Assembly: GCA_035079385.1 (NCBI GenBank)
Contig: JAVHKY010000004.1
Span: 22,619,001 to 22,683,000 of the forward strand
DNA from: Aspidiotus rigidus
Lineage: Eukaryota > Arthropoda > Insecta > Hemiptera > Diaspididae
Direction of reading: 5' to 3'
DNA length: 64,000 nucleotides
Positions within the stretch are counted from its first letter, which is position 1. Each line of letters starts with the position of its first letter. Both the position numbers and the translations under genes were made by a program. Shown here piece after piece: positions 46,201-57,829 of the stretch. The notes under the pieces are model-generated. The model did not search any database and was not told where the DNA came from. It was given only the letters and a program-made list of their open reading frames with translations.

Positions 46201-49200
46201 TGATCGTAGATCAAGATTAGACTTTTCTTCGTATAAATGTTAATTTCTGAGTCCAATTTCTATAGCGGCCACCTCCAGTAGAACGATTATACATTAAAAA
46301 ATCCTAAGATGAAAAGAAGTACGTTTTTTGCTCTTGAGAATGCAGTCTGGGCACTGCGAAACGTCGAGCTTTTCTGTATTAAAAATCCTAAATTGTTTAC
46401 AAATTAAGGTAACTTATTTCAGATTCATATTTACACTCACCTGGTAACAAAAAATATCCTGTAATAGACAATCGTTCAGACCAGGATTATCTATAACCAA
46501 TCCAGTCAAACCACGAAATGTTTTTATGAATGCTCGCGTCATCGCCTCATCTGTTTTGCCGTTATTGTTCACATGACGGCCGGAAAGGTGAAGATATTTT
46601 AATGTACTATTAATAGCAGTAATTCCGCTACCATTTTGATCACCGTTTTGAACTCTCATTCCAAAATCGAGAGCCAATGACTTCAAGCCAGAATTCTTGA
46701 TTTTTTTAAAAATATTAGGATCCGATAAACACAAGTTTTTCGAAACTCTCATTTTCAACGATTGTAACTGAGTACAAGAATCCAGTAAACAGTTCATTAG
46801 GCGTCCCACTAGTATTGTGCCATTTTTCGAACGAGAAATTTTTATGTTAAATTTTACAAAGGTTAGTTGACTATGTCGAGGAAGAAAATCATAAACTATA
46901 TGTTGAGGTAAAAGCTTCAGGTTTATATTGCTCATATTAGTTAATCTGAAACGGATACAAAAAACATTCTTTTGCTCTTATCAAGGTCACAGATATCATG
47001 AGTACCTATACTCCTTAGGCAATATTACAAAAAAAATATATATCTAGTGAAAAATCGAATATGAACTTACTTAGGGAAATCGTAGCGCATAATAACATCA
47101 TGAAGACCTGCTATATCTTCACAAAACTGGTTAGCCCTCAAATTGATGGATTTCATCCTACTTCTCGAATGTACCAATTTTTCCAGCATGCCCTCCAGCG
47201 TTGATTTTTCATTAGATTGAAGGGAGTCCTTCTTTGATATATCGATGGACAAACATTCATAATCGTGATACTCACAGGCGAATGAGAAGTGCTCGATGTT
47301 GGGATAAATATCAAACAATACTCGCAAACAATTATTCGATATCCATCCCTCATCGGCGTCATTGGCTCTTAACTTGAATGAACATAAACTTGGTCGACGT
47401 ATATTTAAAACAATAAATTCTTCAAGGGCGAACTCTGAGATCAATTCCTGACCTTGTTCGCAAGGCCACATTGACCCAGGATAATAAAATTTCAAGTCTC
47501 GTATTTTATCGCAATATTTGATCACGTATTCCAGGGTCTGGTCCAAGAGCTTGCAATTCCTAAATGACAACGATTCGATTCTCGAGCCGTAATCCTTCCA
47601 AAATTTTAATGATTGGGTCGGATCGATTCTGAAGTCGAGGTGGACAAACTCGAGATTTAAAATACTTCGCTCACTGTTCTCTATAATTTTCAGAATGTCG
47701 CCTACATTTAGGTCGGAATGACCGTGAAAATGAAATTTTTCTCTTTTGGAAATTTCTCTGTCGTTGTTTAATCTACACCATCGCTCACACACGGATCGAG
47801 CGTTTTTACGATCTCTGAGCGGTAGATCGGTGAGTATCTTTATCAGGATCTGAAATCATGAGTTCAAGGATATTTCAGAATACTATTCAGTACCAATCAC
47901 ACGATCTCAAAATCATATAAGCAGTATTTTCCCTTCTTAACTTATTTCAAAAATGTCGCTTACGCACATAAAGGACTCGGTCAAGAGAGGAGCATCAAGA
48001 TATTTTACCTGTTTTGATCCAAAAGCTACAGTAAAACCCAAAAAAATCACTGCACTTGCATTAGGGCTCTTCTAAATCTTAAAATATTTGGATGAGGGAT
48101 CAGAACACCCAAAATAAAAGCTCAATGAAGTTTGTTGCTCAGATCAATGGACCTTACCATTGAACTTGAATCATAAATGAACCTCTTCCATACAAACTCT
48201 CTATTCCTGAATTTGAACTCGAGACTGCTATAGACAAAAAGTTGAGAACATACACTCGGGCATGATCAAAAATCTGTACCCAAATCACTCCCTTATCTCC
48301 TTTCTTTATTCAACTTTATCTTCACACAAAACATTTACGCCATATATTGGAAAAAATTTATCATCATGCACACACTGAAACCCAACGCAGACCCTCTCGT
48401 CCCTGCTTCATATCGTCCTACAGTCCTCTTCAGTGTTCTTGGCAGGTTAATCCAAAATGTCCTCAACAAAAGAATTTTACGGTATTTAGCTCAAAAAGTT
48501 CGTACAAAGTTGGGAGCTTTCGGGGTGAAAATCTTTTTTTTTGGGAATATCTCAAAAAATCAAGTTCCAATTGAAAAAAGTTTCGAACGAAAAGTGTTCC
48601 TCGTGAAATTTGCTATAAAATGGACGACCTATCTCAACTTTCTCCGAAAGCTGGTAATAAGTTTCGAGCTTTTGGAAGCAAATTAGGCTTTTTCAAATAT
48701 CTCGTAAGATTAAATTCCAATGAGAAAAAAATTGAAGAAGGAAAGTATTTTCTGCAAAATTTTCTTCAAATTTGACTAAGTATTTGTATTTTGTTTCAAA
48801 ATACGCTGAAAGCTCCGAGCTTTTGAAAGAAAATTGATTTACACAATACTTACGCGCGGGGGTAATATTAAAGGAGGGGGGTTGTTGGTAAATGAAAAAC
48901 TCGAGCGAGAAACAAAATACAAGTAGTCAAATTTGAAGAAAATTTCGTAGAAAACACTTTTTTTTTCAATTTTTTTCTCATTGGAGCTTCACCTTCCGAG
49001 ATATTAGAAAAAGCCTAATTTGTTTCCAAAAGCTCGGAACTTATTACCAGCTTTCATAGTCCATTCTGTAGCAAATTTCACGAGGAACACTTTTCGTTCG
49101 AAACTTTTTTCAATTGGAACTTGATTTTTTGAGATATTTTCAAAAAAAAAGGTTTTCCCTCGAAAGCTCCCAACTTTGTACGATCTTTTTCAGCTTATAA

Positions 49201-49614
49201 TTGAACTTACAACGAAGTTTGAGTACCTTAAAATGTAGCAAATTTTACGGGGAACATTTTTTGTCGGAAGACTTTCCTTCATTGAGCACACATTTTTCGA
49301 GTTATTCGCAAAAAACTGATTTAGAGGGGCTAAAACGTGCCACAAAAAATTTAGCACGAGGTGTAGGGGGTGGGAACTTTGATATGTTTTTCGGGGCACC
49401 AAACTTGACCATGTATAATCATTTCCCCTTGTGTACCCCAAAATGTCTACGAGACCATTTTTTGTGTCTCAATTGCCTGTACTAGATAGGTTAGATTGTT
49501 TAAATATAGTAGTTCAACTATGTAGTAACTGTAACAAATAAAAGGGAAAATTACTTCGTCCGGAAGGCACTGGATATTTGTACCATTCGTAGGTGATACT
49601 TCGGAGGTGTCCAC
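43231..49614 (-). CDS. F-box/leucine-rich-repeat protein (gene B, seven exons, start codon altered)
   Basis: Paralog of gene A with the same predicted SCF-adaptor role. Exons: 49614-49555, 47849-47071, 46945-46441, 45227-45098, 43895-43789, 43701-43540, 43455-43231. Borders are GT/AG, phases match gene A and the frame is open for 655 codons plus stop. Exon 2 contains ILIKILTDLPLRDRKNARSV and later GSRIESLSFRNCKLLDQTL; exon 7 ends in SEILDLDSIGF. At the position of gene A's ATG this copy has GTG (49612-49614) in otherwise identical sequence. Either translation starts in an upstream exon, or gene B has lost its start and F-box. The next in-frame Met in exon 2 lies past the F-box. Confidence 0.75.
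45290..46140 (-). pseudogene. second Penelope-like family in intron 3 of gene B
   Basis: The minus-strand frame at 45878-45567 reads YEFSNGLPPGAPLLSLVFDI, then FMDQIESSLLSK and WLRYVDDIFSVFE. These are RT motifs B and C (YVDD intact), followed by a decayed LPFLDL-type region. It is the duplicate of 21810-22690. Part of its 3' region is repeated inverted near 46035-46110. Confidence 0.75.
46308..46391 (+). mobile_element. ~70-bp insertion with 14-15-bp target duplication and hammerhead-like core
   Basis: Flanked by ATTAAAAAATCCTAA (46293-46307) and ATTAAAAATCCTAA (46378-46391). The paralogous intron of gene A (TTATAGAAAATCCTAAATTG at 22811-22830) has one copy and no insert. The insert (46308-46377) contains a hammerhead-like fold and nothing else. 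It may be a 3'-end stub of a Penelope-like or retrozyme-like element. Confidence 0.75.
46330..46369 (+). ncRNA. hammerhead-like motif, degenerate core
   Basis: GCTC (46330-46333), TTGAGAA, T, GCAGT-CTGGGC-ACTGC (5-bp stem II), GAAA (46358-46361), CGTC, then GAGC (46366-46369) pairing with GCTC. It has the canonical GUC cleavage triplet and both stems. The first core box departs from CUGANGA at C3 and at the catalytic G8, so self-cleavage is unlikely. Confidence 0.45.
48258..48490 (+). pseudogene. LINE reverse transcriptase relic in intron 1 of gene B
   Basis: Duplicate of 25080-25312 with the same RT stretch (HTLKPNADPLVPASYRPTV, LGRLIQNVLNKRI). The Tyr in SYRP, where gene A has Cys, is closer to the usual LINE consensus. 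It too is cut by the foldback element. Confidence 0.75.
48490..49190. mobile_element. foldback element in intron 1 of gene B
   Basis: Near-identical duplicate of 25313-26030, with both arms and the G-rich centre. The insertion predates the duplication or was copied across by conversion. Confidence 0.8.
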
Positions 49615-50239
49615 CTGAAATTCAGTAAAGATTAAAAATATGAGTCAAATGTATAGACCAAGTTGAATTAATTTCCATGGATCATAAGAAAAATGGTTTA
49701 CACTCCAATAATTTAACATGAAATGCTTACACATAGGTGGCTACAAAATTTTGACATAATAACACTTGAACATCCACCAATTTTGTGAAATTAAAAAATT
49801 GACGGTGGGTGCCTTGCTCTGGAGTAGACCGGATTGAAAGATTCCGCTTGGAAGGAAAATTGACAAGAAGGCTCAGCGAAAACACTCAAAAGGTTTATTT
49901 TTACTTGTACTATTTTGTGCAGAGGAGTATCATAGGTGACTCGAACAAAACATTTGTAAAATTGGATATCAACACCTACGGCATTAAACTTCAGATGACG
50001 AAGGAATTACCTATTTTTCTATCCCTAGCGTCGTCTCTGACATAGGTATAAAAACTGGTCACCCTCTCAAAATTTATGAAAAAAGTACCATCCATTCTTA
50101 AGGACAGATACTCAAAGGAGTAAAGGGACGAATACAAAAATCACAATAAATTTCTAAAACTTAACCCAAGATCAACAAGAACAAGTGGGTAACCCCGAAC
50201 GAGATCATGACTGAACCAGCGTCATCAAAATGTGAATAA

Positions 50240-50336
50240 TTCTTATATAGACTAATTCAATCAATCCCTCCTCAGGAAAATACCTGTTTAACACGGTGAC
50301 GTCGTCGTTATTCGGATGTCGAATAATTTCGTTAGA
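50240..50336 (-). pseudogene. 3' end of a Penelope-like element, unit B
   Basis: Counterpart of 30146-30235, same residual C-terminal frame. The left flank GTGAATAA joins it directly, showing the site before Helitron insertion in unit A. Confidence 0.75.
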
Positions 50337-50339
50337 ATC

Positions 50340-50940
50340 TATGATAGGCTACAGACTTACCCCACATGAACCTCTTTTCCGTCTTTTTGTATTTGGTTTC
50401 GATTGATGGTCTTCCGTTTTACGAAGACGCTGTTTAGTGAGTATTCGTGGTGGATTGGCCTCAAGGACGGATTTCTCCATTATTTGAATGCGAGATTGAG
50501 TACTATAAAAAATAATATAAACGTCATTAAAACTCGAGCGCTAGGGACGGCGTGGCGTACTTTGCCAGGTAAAAGTGAATTAAACGCTTTCTAAACGGAA
50601 TTATTAGGTAGGTACCTAGAGAGAAAAGATGCTTTCTAATCCAAAGGAGGGATGTGCTCTGCAAGATGTTCTAAGAACTGTTTTCGAGAGTGTGCGGTCG
50701 TTTAGAATGAAGGACACGTTTTGTTACGAAACGCACTGTCGCAAGATACAAGACTCTGACATATGTGAAAATCATAATTTTGGTCAATATGCATGTCAGA
50801 TTGAATTAACTAATTACTATTATATAAACAGGAATGAAGATCACTTTTTGCAGAAGTCGACTGATGCCAACAGACGTATCTTCCAAAGTGTTTGTCTGAA
50901 ATTTGAGAAAAGTTCGAGAATACATTATTAAATTTTATCA
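50340..50940 (+). repeat. unit-end block, unit B
   Basis: Counterpart of 30240-30935. Frames 50403-50594 (WWIGLKDGFLHYLNARLSTI) and 50629-50931 (CALQDVLRTVFESVRSFRMK) are open, the second for 100 codons. Few residue changes from unit A. Family unknown. Confidence 0.45.
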
Positions 50941-52026
50941 ATTTCTATGGAGTACAATAAAAATAATTCTAGCTTCATAATTATACTAATTTGAGCAGAA
51001 ATGCTTGAATACAATGGTCCTTAAAATGTTGGGACTAATTTGGGAAATAGTCGATTTTTAACGTTGAAAAAATCTATAAACGATCGAATGTTTGCACTAG
51101 AAGAGTATTGACTGAAAGATCAGAATTGCGTGAAAAATTTGACGAACTTATCGCCTGATTAGTTTCCATTCGAACATCCCTGTACATATACGAGTATGAT
51201 GAGCGACTCGGACCCACCTATTTGAAAACGAGATATACTTACCTATTTTTTTCAAAATAATAACTTTAATTTTACTAATTTTTTTAATTTATTGAATCAA
51301 TTTATTCATTTTAATTTTTCTTCTAATGAATGATTATTTAAAAATTACATCAACTTACATAATTTTATTTTATGTATTCTTATATTTCATTGGTACGGCC
51401 ATGTGGCCCAATTTTTAATGATACTATCGGCTCCTAGGGAGACTTATTCGAGTTTGAAGAATCTGATCTCATACAAAATTTTATGAAGACGCCTAAACAC
51501 TAATAAAACTTCTAACTTAAAATTGGTCCAACTTACCGCTCCGACGGAGGCTATTTTGATTGATATAGATGTGAAACTTTTTCAAGAAGGTGCGATCTGC
51601 AATCTGGTGACAAAAGGACTGACTTCGAAGGTAGTGCGTATTTTTCACTTATGAACTTCTTCGAACTGAAAGAATATAATTGTACAGAGCGATATTAATG
51701 AGAACATATTAAGAATAATAAAGGTAAAACTCGACAATAATGACGCGGATGTAGAAAAAATTGTAGAAAGTTTACCACATCTATAACCACCAGCTCCTAA
51801 TGATGTTCCACTTAAGTGTTGTAGAGAATCGTTTTCAAATACTTATAAGACCAAGAGATGCGAGTATTTATAAGTGACAGATAGTGAGAACACACAAGCA
51901 GCACTGGTTTGAAAAGTTGACAAGCTTTCAGCAAATGTACATCTGACTCTTTGTAAGATTCGTGTGAAATCACCCTCGATCGTTCGTCGCACACAGGAGG
52001 AAGGGGAAGAAGACCGTTTGTGTAGC

Positions 52027-52027
<1 letters not shown>

Positions 52028-52079
<52 letters not shown>
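52028..52079. repeat. (GA)n microsatellite
   Basis: A near-perfect run of about 25 GAGA dinucleotides. The overlapping minus-strand frames rich in Ser-Leu are translation artefacts of this repeat. Confidence 0.97.
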
Positions 52080-52081
<2 letters not shown>

Positions 52082-52229
52082 GAGCCACTATTTCCATCAG
52101 GCTTTCTCTGAGGAGGTTGATCTTGCCCTGCCCATTTGAATAGTTTGGAATTTGATGTCACACGTACGGTCCGGTAGACTCTACCACTTCTCTCCCTCGG
52201 AGCATCACTCCCTCCGGGAGGAAAATTAA

Positions 52230-52665
52230 ATGGGTTCGTTTTCCCTACTCAGGGAAGCTCTCCTCTTGACATCTCTTAAATCCTTCAATCGTCGTCCCAC
52301 TTTTTGTGACTTCAACAATGTTCATAGCCTCTTTTGTAGCCTAAAAGGTCCTGTTCTTATTTTTGAGAGAAATGGAGTCTATGAGCTTCAATATCTCGCC
52401 TGTCCGGCAGCCTATATAGTGGAGACAAGCCGGCTGCTTTTTACTAGAGTTCAAGAACATCTGGACGAAGTCAATACTACCCCCCCCCCCCTTTCCGAGA
52501 AAGATCGGCTTCTGCTGAACACCTTTCGGATTCCGACCATAAAGTTATCCCCAACAAGTCAAGCCATCTTGCTCCAGTGTGAGAATCCCTTTCGTTGACG
52601 GTTGGCCCTCGAACACATTGAAATTGTTCGTCATTCCTTTAATGAGATTTTTCGATGAGAACGAT
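52230..52665 (+). pseudogene. GIY-YIG end of a third Penelope-like family
   Basis: The plus frame has RRPTFCDFNNVHSLFCSLKG, then NGVYELQYLACPAAYIVETS and LLFTRVQEHL, a GIY-YIG core in which the usual YIGETGR is YIVETSR. After a stop at 52596 the reading continues LALEHIEIVRHSFNE. The sequence differs clearly from the family at 928-2820. RT domain absent. Confidence 0.8.
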
Positions 52666-53205
52666 CTCATCGAAATGTCCTTCACTCTTCTTTCTTTTCC
52701 CAACGACTTCGAATCGTCTTAATTTTCCAAAATTATTCGAAGACAATCAGGAAAATTGATTGTCGAGAAATATTCTTGACGGTTTTTTTCAAAATGAAGA
52801 CGAGAATTTTTCGGCACTTCCGTCAAAAAAACATTTAATACTCTTACAAGTTACCCGACTTTTCGGAAGCACAGTTTCCTTTATCAAGGGTCTTACACAA
52901 GGGTCGAAAAATTCTCTTTTTCATCTTAATTTTCCTGTCACCATGCTTTTAGAAAACAACTCCCGACACCATATCCTGTACTCTACAATACCTCAAACTA
53001 ACTGACTTTTATTCTCACATATAACAACCACAACTATACCAAATTACAATACTCAAATAACTACCCCACTTTAAAAACATTTACACAAACTTTTCTTTAC
53101 TCCTCACACATATTCCACTTTACCCTTACTTGACTTTTCCTTATCTTCCTTTACTCGTATCCAAAACTGCTTTATCCTAACTTACTATATAATTATTCTA
53201 ACTAT

Positions 53206-53343
53206 TACCAAGAAGAGTGTACACCCGAAGGTGTAGCAAATTATATTGAACCACGGTGGTTCAATATAATTTGCTACACCTTCGGGTGTACACTCTTCTT
53301 GGTAATATGAATAACCATAAATTAGAACAACGTATCGATTCGA
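53206..53343. mobile_element. 138-bp insertion with 12-bp direct repeats and a perfect palindrome
   Basis: Bounded by TATTCTAACTAT at 53194-53205 and 53344-53355. It contains 52-bp arms (53203-53254 and 53256-53307) that are exact reverse complements around a single G at 53255. A perfect palindrome this long is unstable in clones and implies a very young event or an assembly artefact. Confidence 0.7.
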
Positions 53344-53539
53344 TATTCTAACTATATTATATAAGCATACTGTAAACGTCGAGTTAATGACCTATTAGTT
53401 GTTTTAAAGCTCGTTAAAATAAAATAAATAAAAATTAAAAAAAAAAAAAGATTGGCATTACTCTTGAAAAACTATCACGAAAAACCGTAACAAAAAACGT
53501 TAGGACTGGTATTATTCTTGGAAAAATGACACGACTATA

Positions 53540-54300
53540 TGATAGGCTGGACTTACCCTACATGAATCGTTTTTCCGTTTTTTCATATATTTTGATTTCG
53601 GTTGATAGTCTACCGTATTACGAAAGGCGCCGTTTAGCGAGTACTCGTGATGGATTGGCTTCAAGAACGGATTTCACCAATATTTAAATGCGAGATTGAG
53701 TACTATGAAAAATAAGATACGCGTCATTAAGACTCGAGCGCTAAGGACGGCGCGACGTACTTTGCCAGGTAAAGGTGAACTAAACTATTTCGAAACAGGA
53801 TTTTTATGTAGGTACCTATAGAGAAAAGATGCTTGCTAATCTAGAAAGGAGGGATGTACTCAGCAAGATGTTTTATTCATAGTGGGGCAGCAAACGAGCA
53901 AACAAAGCAGAGAAGAGAAAATACGTGTTTGTATTTTCTCTTATTTTCTCTTCTCTTCTCTGCACTATTCCCCTCCTGTCTACAAAACTCTGCGTACATA
54001 CTTTGATCGATCAGATCAAGCGCCGCTATAAATGCGCTCTTAGAATGAAGGACACGTTGTGCTACGAAACGCACTGTCGAGATACAAGATTCTGACATAC
54101 GTGCAAAAAGGAAGGACCTCAGCATGGGTATCTCAGGGTGACGGATTCTCGATAAGCGGTGTAAATACCCAATTATCAATTGAAGAATGTGAAACTTCTC
54201 TACGGTCGATGTCTGGGAGGTCTTCTTTTCTACTAGTACTTATACATTGATAAAACAGGATTCCACGTTTGAATCTTTTCTGTTTCCTCGTAGGTACTTG
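53540..54300 (+). repeat. unit-end block at the end of unit B, with a local insertion
   Basis: Diverged copy of 30240-30540 followed by the RSFRMKDT/GDGFSISGV segment (54040-54250). Between about 53875 and 54040 the segment is replaced by other DNA containing an AGAGAAGAGAAAATAC hairpin. Reading frames are broken. Confidence 0.55.
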
Positions 54301-54416
54301 TAGATTTAAGGAAACCTAATTTGAATATTTTATTGAATTATTTGTTTGAATTTGGAAATTTTGAAGAGAAAGAGGGCGGAATGATGGAAGTGATTTCTTA
54401 CTTTTGTGAAATATAA

Positions 54417-55320
54417 TTAAGGTTGTTTTGTTCGAAGAAAATTTGAAGCCACGATTTGACGACCAAGTGGAGATTTTGTCCAAGGTATTTTGTAAAATTC
54501 TGTGGGCTCTTCTAGGGTTGGAAGAGCGAAGCGAGAGGCTGTAATGATCTGCAAAAGTCTTTGGGATATCGGAAAGTTAGCGTTTAGAGGTAGATCGTTT
54601 ATAGCAACTAGTGGGAGAAGAACGTTGAGTACTTCTCCTTGAGGGACACCATTTTCAATTTTATGATGGGAGGAGAGTTTGTTTTGTAGTCTAACTGAAA
54701 TGGATCCATCTCGTAGAAAACTTTGAAGTATTTTTGGAAGATTTCCTCGGAGACCAAACGCGTGAAGTTGTTTGCATATATAATATCTCCAAACCCGCAG
54801 ATAGGCTTCCTGGAGATCGAAGAATATAGTATAGAGGGGAGATTTCAAAAAGAAGGCTTGTTGAATTTGGATTTGGAGGTCAGCAAGAGCTTGGATAGAG
54901 TTTCGTCCCTTTCTGAAACCATATTGAATCGGGGATAGTAAATCGTTTTGTTCTAGGAACCACCAGAACATTTTGTTAATTATTTTTTAAAATAGTTTCC
55001 CTAAGACACTGGTGAAGACAATGGGCCGATATGAAGACGGAAGGGAAGGGTCTTTTCCAGGTTTCAGAATAGGGAGGATAAATGCCAATTTCCAAACTGA
55101 GGGAAAATACCTTTTGATAAAATTGAATTGAAAAGAGAAAGAAGATATTCGCTCCGTTAAGGGTGAAGGTTTTTGAGCATAGTAGCATGTATGTTGTCCG
55201 GTCCTGGAGAAGCATTTTTGAGGTTTTTGTGCAGCGTTGTAGAAAGTTCAGATGGAGTAATTGGCCGATTGTATACGTGGGTGTTGGTGGAGGTGACGAG
55301 ATATAATGCTACAATTTTTG
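54417..55320 (-). pseudogene. Jockey/I-type LINE reverse transcriptase pseudogene
   Basis: Minus-strand frames read from 55320: ITPSELSTTLHKNLKNASPG, PDNIHATMLKN, then (shifted) FPSVWKLAFILPILKPGKDP and SYRPIVFTSVLGKLF. The 184-codon frame 54971-54417 has SPIQYGFRKGRNSIQALADL, LYTIFFDLQEAYLRVW, LHAFGLRGNLPKILQSFLRD and NGVPQGEVLNV. These are RT motifs 0 to B. The catalytic motif A Asp is present (FFDLQEAY); the FADD motif C is missing because the copy is truncated. Confidence 0.85.
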
Positions 55321-56216
55321 AATGAGAAACGCATATGTGTTGGCGAATTTTGACGAGATAATAATAAATGTTCACGAGAATAATGATAAGAAGAGGAAGC
55401 TATTCGAGGTACTTCATATTTTAAGATACAATACCATCAATTTGACAATCTCGTCGACACATATTGAGATGACGGCCAAATTCTGTTGAAACGTCGAATA
55501 CTTTCGTTGAAAAATTTTCGTGACATAAAATAGTGTGGCAGCAAAAGCAAGTTTTAATTCTATATTATCATTATTGTCATGGAAAAAGAAGACTATTATT
55601 TAATTTTTATTCTATAAAATGTATTTCTGGAGGCGAAATTTTGAATTTTGGACTAAAGGCTATATTATACATCATTTGGTGTCAAAGTTACTATTCTAAC
55701 CCTTCAAAGATACAAACTCGGAACAATGTAAACCGAATTTTAAGCTGATTTATGCGAAAATAGAAAAAGAAGTAAGAAAAGCTATAATGAAATACAATTC
55801 ACCGAATTATTAGCCTAGATAAAAATTATGAATGAGAGAAGAGGAAATAAGAAAGGAACAAGTATTAGAGGGATAAAAGTTGGAGAAAAAAATTTCAACG
55901 CTGAAGCCTTATAATAATTATGATAAGAATACGGTACCTGTAGTGAAAAATTGAGACTACCGACAGGTCGACGTGCTGATAACCTTTACGCGCAGTTTAA
56001 AAGTAGGAACGCACTTCACTAGGTTCACAAGTGTACTACGGGTACGAAATGGTGAGACAATTCTCGACGCAAGGCCTTGAGATTGCCCACGTGTTTCTTT
56101 CTACTACATCCATCCCTCTTTTACGCGATCATGTGACGATCGATTGAAAAAGAAAACAATGACTTGCAATATCCAGCAGCGTTCCCAACAAATATTTTCG
56201 GATCGATTATTGTACT
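55300..56216. repeat. start of array unit C
   Basis: Aligns with 14240-15205 (unit A) and in part with 35700-36560 (unit B). It includes the single-arm hammerhead-like repeat (55310-55565) and the GAATTTTGGACTA...TATATTATACATC stretch. Homology ends at 56216, where BEL sequence begins. Confidence 0.75.
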
Positions 56217-56635
56217 ACCAAAATCCAGGAGGTAGTAATCCTGAAATCAAACGTGCTACTTTAGTTCTAAGCCGTCTTACCCAGAACACTACTGCGAACG
56301 AAGTGAAGTTATTAGAAAGAGGCAGAGAACTACCAAAGACTAGTGGACTAAGTACTCTATCTCCCTTTTTAGACAAAGATGGTGTAATTCGTGTAGAAGG
56401 GAGAATCCAACATTCGCAGTTGTCTTATGAAGCGCGACATCAGATAATTTTGTCACCTGATTCTTGTTTAACTAAACTGTTGATAAAGTATGAACATGAG
56501 AGACACTTGCACGCTAGTGCCAAATTACTGAGCTCAGTACTGAGACGCAAATTTTGGATACTACGTCAGATTCAAGGTATAAAATCTTGCATTCACAAAT
56601 AATGCAAACCATGCGAACATCAAAACAAAACCGGC
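56217..56635 (+). pseudogene. BEL/Pao integrase N-terminal relic
   Basis: The frame open to 56600 reads LPKTSGLSTLSPFLDKDGVI, RVEGRIQHSQLSYEARHQII, LIKYEHERHLHASAKLLSSV and LRRKFWI. This is the linker and zinc-binding region preceding the BEL/Pao integrase core (LxPFLDxxGxIRVGGRLQHS; EHxxxxHAG; RxxFWI). After a stop, CKPCEHQNKTG keeps the metal-binding Cys pair. The first codons come from the unit repeat. Confidence 0.85.
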
Positions 56636-56669
56636 TTTGCATACTTAATACGTCACATCGAAGTTTCTC

Positions 56670-57290
56670 ATCGACACCGCAACACCGCATCTGTCTTCAC
56701 CACTGAACTGCAAGCAATCTTTAGCTGTTTAGACCACATTCTCACCAACCTACCCTCCCTTCTTTCTCTCAACCCATTTTTGGTCATTTTCGACTCCCTA
56801 TCATCACTTGACGCCATATCCAACCACACTTCCTCCCAACCACTCATAAGTCGTATACACACTCTCATTGCCACCTTTCACACCATCCCATTATTCTTCA
56901 TCTGGATACCTGGTCACAAGGGTATCCCAGGAAACGAAAATGTCGACAAAGCAGACAAACTAGCAACCTATAACCCATCAGTCAACCGCTCTTTCCTCCC
57001 CTCACGCTCAGATCACTCCAAACACATCAACAAATTTATCACTCAAGCATGGTTCACTCATTGGTCTGATCTCAATCACATACAAACAAACTAGCCCAAA
57101 TTAAAAATGTTCCCACCCCATGGGACCCCCTATCTGTTCAACACATCTTCTGCTACCCCAACTTGACCCAACTCCGTAATTCCTTATCCATCCCTCACAA
57201 CCATACAGAGACACTTTCAGATGACTTCCTCTCCATCCCTAACATACTAAACTTTTTACAACAAGCCAACTTCCTCTCACGCATATAATC
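56670..57290 (+). pseudogene. LINE RNase H domain and C-terminal relic
   Basis: Reads TELQAIFSCLDHILTNLPSL, FLVIFDSLSSLDAISN, then FIWIPGHKGIPGNENVDKAD. This is the RNase H domain of I/Jockey-like LINEs with the E, D and (H)xxxGNExVDKA positions recognisable. After 57092 frames shift; LSVQHIFCYPNLTQLRNSL resembles the LINE C-terminal segment. It follows the BEL relic directly. Confidence 0.8.
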
Positions 57291-57829
57291 ACGCAATCTC
57301 GTCGAGCTCATAGCCCTGAAGGCAGGCTGCTAGTAGCTCGTGAATTGAAAAAAAAAAATCAGTTCTCAGTGTTTCTCATAAAAAAACCTTTGCATCGTAC
57401 TGTTGCAAGACGACCCTTCCTTAGGTATAGCTCGAAAGTCAACAATTTTTCAAATCTCACGTTCCCTATAAAACAGGTTCCCTGTCCCCCTCATTCAACT
57501 ATGTTGGAGACCTCGTGAGTTTTTTCCTCCTGGGCTATGCTTGTCATCACTTATATTATTTCATGCCCGTAAAAACGCTCATTTTTTTCCAACGGCATCA
57601 GCTATATGGTAGGTATTTATTGATCAACAATAAACGGGAATAATAAACTGCACGAAAATAAGAAGGTGTTTGAACGGAAAACAACATCACAAAAAAATTA
57701 TTTAACAGAACGAAATAATAAGTTGTGGTAACAAAAAGTATAGTACACGAAATTTTCAACTGTTCTCCCGAAAAAAGAAGAAACATGCACGTGTTTTTTA
57801 GTGTTTTTTCAGAAAAACAGAAAAAAAAG

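Larger units (their letters stand above)
35700..51930. repeat. tandem segmental duplication, unit B
   Basis: Co-linear partner of 14210-31850. Relative to unit A it gained the 228-bp hammerhead element (35860-36087), the 3.3-kb foldback (38131-41441) and an ~70-bp insertion in intron 3 (46308-46391 with duplication). It lacks the LINE tail and Helitron. Similarity is uneven: 47800-50040 is nearly identical to unit A, while exons further 3' differ visibly. Confidence 0.85.

Noticed and set aside
51843..52161. Ser-Leu-rich minus-strand proteins
   Set aside because: Pure translation of the (GA)n microsatellite.
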